From: Alphaproteobacteria bacterium
GTDB taxonomy: Bacteria; Pseudomonadota; Alphaproteobacteria; SHNJ01
Reading direction: 5' to 3'
Length of the DNA: 9,611 nt
NCBI GenBank assembly: GCA_947456345.1
Contig: CANGQU010000011.1
Coordinates: forward strand, 1 to 9,611
A program made the position numbers and the translations under genes. Within the stretch, counting starts at the first letter, position 1; every line of letters starts with the position of its first letter. A model generated the notes under the pieces. The model made no database searches and was not told the DNA's origin. It saw only the letters and a list, made by a program, of their open reading frames with translations. Below, piece by piece: positions 5,944 through 9,611 of this stretch.

Positions 5944-6290
5944 CGCAATGCCCCTAGCATTTTGCGAATTTCTAAAATCAACCCAAAAGCTTTTTGAGCC
6001 GAATTATTTGCGATCAGTTTTAAATCAACTGCTAGAATAAGTAAAGTTTCAAGCTCTGCCGACGAACCAGCAGCAATGGCCAGGAATTGCATAAATTCCT
6101 TGCGCGATGCCCGCGAATGACCTTCGGCGATATTGACGGGAATGGATACAGCTGCCCGCTGCATTTGCGAAATAAAGCCAAATTTTTCAGAATTAGGCAG
6201 ATTCGAAGATAGCGCATAGATCAAACAGACCAGTTCTCGGCTCTTTTGCCAAACAATCAGTTCCTTGTAATCACTGATTTTTTTGGTCAT
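5925..6290 (-). CDS. Four-helix-bundle protein (23S rRNA intervening-sequence / S23 type)
   Basis: A 121-aa protein matching the family often annotated as four helix bundle protein or 23S rRNA IVP. Signature parts are the N-terminal YKELIVWQKSREL (8-20), LPNSEKFGFISQMQRAA (31-47), the invariant-looking SIPVNIAEG (49-57), and RKEFMQFLAIAAGSSAELET (63-82). Length is normal and it appears intact. Members form pentameric or similar helical bundles, are encoded in rRNA intervening sequences, and are related to the Avd protein of diversity-generating retroelements; the biochemical role of stand-alone members is unknown. The start codon directly abuts the right inverted repeat. That repeat supplies GGGGA ending 10 bases before the ATG. 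The last five residues come from the left heptad array. Confidence 0.93.
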   Translation of the reverse strand: MTKKISDYKELIVWQKSRELVCLIYALSSNLPNSEKFGFISQMQRAAVSIPVNIAEGHSRASRKEFMQFLAIAAGSSAELETLLILAVDLKLIANNSAQKAFGLILEIRKMLGALRLKLKT

Positions 6291-6321
6291 CTATACGCTA
6301 TCCCCTATACCCTATACGCTT
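6291..6321. repeat. Right heptad inverted repeat of the four-helix-bundle cassette
   Basis: Four 7-base units such as CTATACG and CTATCCC plus three bases, reverse-complementary to 5887-5917 with a single mismatch. It overlaps the gap stop codon (complement of 6320-6322) on one side and meets the four-helix-bundle ATG (6288-6290) on the other. Confidence 0.85.
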
Positions 6322-7327
6322 AAATCATCTTCCCCATCACCGCCGCGACGTCCAACATGCGGTTGGAAAAGCCGACTTCGTTATCGTACCACGACAAGAC
6401 GCGGCCCAAACGTTTATCGACAACCTGGGTTTGTGTCGCATCGAAATTCGATGAATGCGGATCGCCGTTGAAATCGGATGATACTAATTCCTCGGTCACA
6501 TAGGCCAAAACGCCTTTTAAGCGGCCTTCGGCGGCTTTTTTCATCGCGGCATTGATTTCATCGATGGTGATATCGCGCGGGGCCACGAATTTAAAATCGA
6601 TCATCGACACGTTGGGCGTGGGCACACGAATCGCCGTGCCGTCCAATTTGCCCTTTAAGGCAGGAATGACCAGACCCAAAGCCTTGGCAGCGCCAGTGGA
6701 TGATGGAATCATCGAGAGGGCTGCGGCACGCGCGCGGCGCGGATCTTTGTGGATCGAATCGACCAATTTCTGATCGCCGGTATAGGAATGCACGGTGGTC
6801 ATAAACCCGCGCTCGATTCCGATTTCTTGCATGATCACATCGGCTACCGGGGCCAAGCAATTGGTGGTGCAAGAACCGTTGGAAATGACGATATGTTCCT
6901 TGGTCAGGGTTTGGTGGTTGACGCCGTACACAATCGTGGCATCGACGCCATCGGCCGGGGCCGAGACGATCACGCGTTTAGCGCCGGCGGTTAAATGATG
7001 CGCGGCTTCGTCGCGTTTGGTGAAACGGCCCGAACATTCAAAAGCGATATCAACGCCCATATCCTTCCACGGCAATTTGGCCGGATCGGGTTGGGCCACG
7101 ACGGCGATTTTCTGACCTTGAATTTCCATGGAATTATCGGTGGTTTTGACATCGAACGGAAAACGGCCATGCACCGAATCGTACCGCAGCAGATGCGCGT
7201 TGTCCTTGACGCTGCCCAAATCATTGATGGCAACGATTTGAATATCCTTGCGCCCCGATTCAAACAAGGCGCGGGCAACCAGCCGCCCAATGCGGCCGAA
7301 TCCGTTGATGGCTACTTTTACTGTCAT
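6320..7327 (-). CDS. gap: Glyceraldehyde-3-phosphate dehydrogenase, type I
   Basis: A 335-aa GAPDH of normal length that oxidises glyceraldehyde-3-phosphate to 1,3-bisphosphoglycerate. Features: the Rossmann motif NGFGRIGR (8-15), Asp36 in INDLG (34-38) suggesting NAD preference, SVHGRF (51-56), the catalytic Cys153 in SNGSCTTNC (149-157), the partner His180 in TTVHSYTGDQ (177-186), RRARAAA (197-203) for phosphate, and WYDNEVGFSNRM (313-324). CTCCT at 7334-7338 (AGGAG on the coding strand, six bases before the ATG) overlaps the tkt stop codon. Only nine bases separate tkt and gap, so they are translationally linked. The stop codon is formed at the edge of the cassette repeat. The usual follower pgk is missing here. 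Confidence 0.98.
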   Translation of the reverse strand: MTVKVAINGFGRIGRLVARALFESGRKDIQIVAINDLGSVKDNAHLLRYDSVHGRFPFDVKTTDNSMEIQGQKIAVVAQPDPAKLPWKDMGVDIAFECSGRFTKRDEAAHHLTAGAKRVIVSAPADGVDATIVYGVNHQTLTKEHIVISNGSCTTNCLAPVADVIMQEIGIERGFMTTVHSYTGDQKLVDSIHKDPRRARAAALSMIPSSTGAAKALGLVIPALKGKLDGTAIRVPTPNVSMIDFKFVAPRDITIDEINAAMKKAAEGRLKGVLAYVTEELVSSDFNGDPHSSNFDATQTQVVDKRLGRVLSWYDNEVGFSNRMLDVAAVMGKMI

Positions 7328-7336
7328 TTTTCTCTC

Positions 7337-9355
7337 CTATTTTCCTAGTTTTTGTTTGATTGATGCAACAATTTTCTCCGCCGTAATGCCGAAATGCTTG
7401 AACAAATCCGGTGCTGGGGCGGAGGCGCCGAAACCGGTCATGCCGATAAACAGCCCATCATGGCCGATCATGCTATCCCAGCCCTGGCGGATACCCGCTT
7501 CGCAGGCCAATTTGATAGGCGTATTGCCGATCACGCTGGTGCGGTAGGCGGCGTCTTGTTGGGCGAATAATTCCATCGACGGCACCGAGACGATGCGGGC
7601 CACGATATTTTCTGCGGCCAATTTTTCACGCGCTTCCATGACAACGCCGATTTCCGAACCGCTGGCGAATAACGTCACGCTGGCATTCTTATCTTCGTGC
7701 AGGACATAAGCGCCACGCGCAGATAGATTTTCCTGATACCCGACACTTGAAACCTGAGACCTGACAAACGGCACTGCCTGGCGCGTCAACGAAATCACGC
7801 TGGGCCCATCCTGGCGCTGTAACGCGATTTGCCAGGCTTCGGCAACCTCGACCGGATCGGCTGGGCGCAGGAACAGCAAATTCGGAATCGCGCGCAAAGC
7901 GGCGTAATGTTCAACCGGCTGGTGGGTCGGGCCGTCTTCGCCCAAACCTATGGAATCATGCGTCATCACATAAATCACGCGTTGATGCATCAACGCCGCC
8001 AAACGAATCGCCGGGCGGGCATAATCGGTGAACACCAAAAACGTTCCGGCATAGGGAATGACGCCGCCATGCAACGCCAAGCCGTTCATGGTGGCGCACA
8101 TGCCATGTTCGCGCACGCCATAGCGCACATAAGTGCCGCCATACTGGCCGGGCTTTATATCACTGTGAGTTTTCACGCGCGTATTGTTGGACGGCGTCAA
8201 ATCGGCCGAGCCGCCGATCATTTCCGGCAGATGCGGTTGAATCGCCTCCAGCACTTTGCCGCTAGCGACGCGGGTGGCAATTTTCGGCTTCTCGGCCTGC
8301 AAGGATTTGATCAAATCGGCAATGGCGGCATTGACGGCGGGCGGGATATGGCCATCCAAACGGCGCTTTAATTCTGGGTATTGATCGTTGGCAGCAGCGC
8401 GTTTTTCCCAATTTTTCCTAGCCGATTCCCCGCGCGCGCCGATGGCACGCCAGGCGCCCAGAATATCGCTGGGAATATCAAACGGTGCGTGCGCCCAGCC
8501 CAGTTTTTCCCGGGCCCCTTTGATTTCCTCTGCCCCCAAGGGCGAGCCGTGGGCTTCGTAGCTGCCGGCCTTGGTCGGCGCGCCGAAACCGATGGTGGTT
8601 TTGCAGGCGATCAACGACGGCTTGTCCGATTGTTGTGCGCGGGCGATGGCGGCTGCGACCTGTTCGGGATTATGGCCATCGACGCGTTCGGCGTTCCAGC
8701 CATAGGCGATAAAACGCTGCACCTGATCGACCGAAGTCGATAAATTCGTATTACCATCAATCGTGATGCTATTATCATCGAACAGCACGATCAATTTGTT
8801 CAGTTTTAAATGCCCGGCCAACTCACAGGCTTCGTGCGAAATCCCCTCGGCCAGACAGCCGTCACCGACGAATACATAGGTGTAATGCGATACCAAATCA
8901 GCGCCGAATTCGGCGGCCTGAATCCGTTCGGCCAAGGCCATGCCAACCGCATTGGCAATTCCCTGACCCAAGGGACCGGTGGTGGTTTCAATCCCGCCAG
9001 CATAACCGAATTCGGGATGGCCCGCCGTTTTGCTGCCCAATTGGCGAAACCGTTTGATTTGATCGAGGGTCATATCGGCGTAGCCGGTCAAATATAATAT
9101 CGAGTATAACAACATCGAGCCATGGCCAACCGACAGCACAAAACGATCACGATCCGGCCAAAGCGGTGCGGAGGGATCGAATTTCAAAAATTGTTGGAAT
9201 AAAACGGTGGCGACATCGGCCATGCCCATCGGCATACCGGGGTGACCGGATTTGGCCGCTTCGACCGCGTCCATGGATAAAAACCGGATGGCGTTGGCCA
9301 GGTCTTTGTGACCGACGGAAGGGTATTCATTAGTTTTCATTTGTGCCACTGCCAT
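7337..9355 (-). CDS. tkt: Transketolase
   Basis: A TPP- and Mg-dependent enzyme of the pentose phosphate pathway (and of a Calvin cycle if present) that moves two-carbon units between sugar phosphates. From the chosen start it has 672 aa. Landmarks: catalytic SGHPG (36-40, His38), SVGHGSM (75-81), GPLGQGIANAVGMA (127-140), the TPP motif GDG (164-166) to FDDN (192-195), the transition TTIGFG (253-258), GGSADLTPSN (381-390), the catalytic Glu416 in YGVREHG (412-418), and LGEDGPTHQPVEH (471-483). The ATG at 9355 is preceded by GGAG six bases upstream; an in-frame ATG at 9391 would add 12 residues and has no such site. Residues 531-542 are encoded by a heptad array, and the region looks about four residues longer than in typical transketolases as I recall them. 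Confidence 0.97.
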   Translation of the reverse strand: MAVAQMKTNEYPSVGHKDLANAIRFLSMDAVEAAKSGHPGMPMGMADVATVLFQQFLKFDPSAPLWPDRDRFVLSVGHGSMLLYSILYLTGYADMTLDQIKRFRQLGSKTAGHPEFGYAGGIETTTGPLGQGIANAVGMALAERIQAAEFGADLVSHYTYVFVGDGCLAEGISHEACELAGHLKLNKLIVLFDDNSITIDGNTNLSTSVDQVQRFIAYGWNAERVDGHNPEQVAAAIARAQQSDKPSLIACKTTIGFGAPTKAGSYEAHGSPLGAEEIKGAREKLGWAHAPFDIPSDILGAWRAIGARGESARKNWEKRAAANDQYPELKRRLDGHIPPAVNAAIADLIKSLQAEKPKIATRVASGKVLEAIQPHLPEMIGGSADLTPSNNTRVKTHSDIKPGQYGGTYVRYGVREHGMCATMNGLALHGGVIPYAGTFLVFTDYARPAIRLAALMHQRVIYVMTHDSIGLGEDGPTHQPVEHYAALRAIPNLLFLRPADPVEVAEAWQIALQRQDGPSVISLTRQAVPFVRSQVSSVGYQENLSARGAYVLHEDKNASVTLFASGSEIGVVMEAREKLAAENIVARIVSVPSMELFAQQDAAYRTSVIGNTPIKLACEAGIRQGWDSMIGHDGLFIGMTGFGASAPAPDLFKHFGITAEKIVASIKQKLGK
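7731..7765. repeat. Heptanucleotide array inside the tkt reading frame
   Basis: Five gap-free 7-base units on the plus strand, including ACCTGAG and ACCTGAC. On the coding strand the unit is NTCAGGT. It encodes tkt residues 531-542 (VRSQVSSVGYQE) in the linker before ENLSARGAYVL, and the frame stays open. The units resemble the T/C/A-G type at the end of the four-helix-bundle gene (for example the shared CTTGAAA). Confidence 0.6.
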
Positions 9356-9361
9356 TACATT

Positions 9362-9365
9362 CTCC
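9362..9365 (-). promoter_or_regulatory. tkt ribosome binding site
   Basis: GGAG on the minus strand, six bases upstream of the ATG at 9355. It decides the start in favour of 9355 over the in-frame ATG at 9391. Confidence 0.75.
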
Positions 9366-9373
9366 GTTACGCG

Positions 9374-9408
9374 GTAACCGGCCACCGCCAACTGTTAACC
9401 GCCCACTG
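9374..9408. repeat. Heptanucleotide array in the tkt leader
   Basis: Five 7-base units without gaps, each ending in AC-Y-G or close to it (for example TTAACCG, CCAACTG and CCCACTG). It lies between the tkt ribosome site and the candidate tkt promoter, so it would be transcribed as 5' leader. It is degenerate; only the period and the AC-Y-G core make it visible. Confidence 0.5.
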
Positions 9409-9437
9409 GAATAGCCTTGGGATAAGTCTTTCGTCAA
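9409..9437 (-). promoter_or_regulatory. Candidate tkt promoter
   Basis: On the minus strand TTGACG (complement of 9432-9437) is a good -35. The hexamer 17 bases downstream, CTATTC (complement of 9409-9414), is a poor -10. The location is right for the tkt operon, but support is weak. Confidence 0.25.
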
Positions 9438-9448
9438 CCGCTTAATGA

Positions 9449-9476
9449 TTGCTTTCGTGGGCGGGGGTGGCATAAT
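9449..9476 (+). promoter_or_regulatory. Predicted sigma-70 promoter of the right-edge gene
   Basis: TTGCTT (9449-9454) and CATAAT (9471-9476) are 16 bases apart, giving a start near 9483 and a leader of about 20 bases before the ATG at 9504. It is divergent from tkt. Confidence 0.45.
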
Positions 9477-9503
9477 TCGACAACGAAACAATATGAGCAT
9501 CCC

Positions 9504-9611
9504 ATGACCAAAACCGCAACAGAACAACCCGCTATCGCCGAACGCCTTTTATCCGCCTTGGATCGGTTGGAGCAAACGATTGGCGGGTTGGAGCAAAAAA
9601 TCGCCGCACAA
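9504..9611 (+). CDS. N-terminal fragment of a small coiled-coil protein (possibly DUF4164/ZapA-neighbour type)
   Basis: An open frame of 36 codons continues past the right edge. The visible part has leucines and isoleucines spaced as in a coiled coil (LLSALDRLEQTIGGLEQKI, residues 15-33). In many alphaproteobacteria a small coiled-coil protein (DUF4164) and zapA are divergent from tkt, so that identity is plausible by position and composition. No domain can be confirmed from 36 residues. The Shine-Dalgarno is weak. A predicted promoter lies at 9449-9476. Confidence 0.5.
   Translation, partial: MTKTATEQPAIAERLLSALDRLEQTIGGLEQKIAAQ

Larger units (their letters stand above)
5887..6321 (-). mobile_element. 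Four-helix-bundle gene cassette with heptad inverted ends
   Basis: A 435-base unit: 31-base inverted repeats (5887-5917 and 6291-6321, one mismatch) enclosing one gene of the S23/IVP four-helix-bundle family. It begins at the gap stop codon and ends just before the fba ribosome site, in the place where pgk often lies. The interior looks more AT-rich than the neighbouring genes. There is no transposase and no clear target duplication, so mobility is inferred. Confidence 0.6.

Noticed and set aside
5925..6290. rRNA intervening sequence
   Set aside because: The gene family fits, but there is no 23S rRNA sequence around it; it sits in a protein operon.
5887..6321. Diversity-generating retroelement, because the four-helix-bundle protein resembles Avd
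   Set aside because: No reverse transcriptase, template repeat or variable repeat pair is present in the window.
9356..9391. Longer transketolase start at 9391
   Set aside because: No ribosome site upstream, and the added residues come from the leader and its heptad array; the ATG at 9355 has GGAG at the right distance.

Overview
The window reads as alphaproteobacterial chromosome, probably Rhodospirillales-like and of moderate to high GC. The evidence is the minus-strand gene order tkt, gap, (cassette), fba, (cassette), thiE, efp, suhB, plus an alphaproteobacterial type of ThiE and a class I (DhnA-type) aldolase. I cannot name the species.

Layout. Positions 1-121 hold a paired REP-like palindrome element upstream of a plus-strand class I aminotransferase gene (167-1360). 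The convergent gap 1361-1586 carries a large multi-hairpin repeat bracketed by short 7-bp-unit arrays. After it, minus-strand genes run leftward: a secreted OmpA-domain protein (1587-2360), an inositol-monophosphatase-family enzyme (2429-3262) overlapping efp (3262-3825), thiE (3918-4535), a GIY-YIG endonuclease cassette (4569-4920), fba (4921-5874), a four-helix-bundle (S23/IVP-type) cassette (5888-6321), gap (6320-7327) and tkt (7337-9355). A divergent plus-strand gene starting at 9504 runs off the right edge.

Function. tkt, gap and fba form a central carbon (glycolysis, pentose phosphate or Calvin-type) block with thiE attached; ThiE makes the precursor of the thiamine diphosphate that transketolase needs. 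pgk, which often lies between gap and fba in related bacteria, is absent; the four-helix-bundle cassette sits in that place.

What stands out. (1) Two small single-gene cassettes, each bounded by 31-bp inverted repeats that match at 30 of 31 positions, sit directly against the stop codon of the upstream housekeeping gene. The two repeats are unrelated in sequence, yet both place a GGGGA motif 9-10 nt before the cassette start codon. (2) Degenerate tandem arrays of about five heptanucleotides (about 35 nt) recur at seven places: at gene ends, at gene starts, as the cassette's inverted ends, and once inside the tkt reading frame. (3) EF-P has Asn where most EF-Ps have the modified Lys or Arg. 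All of this was read by eye; no database search or folding was run.
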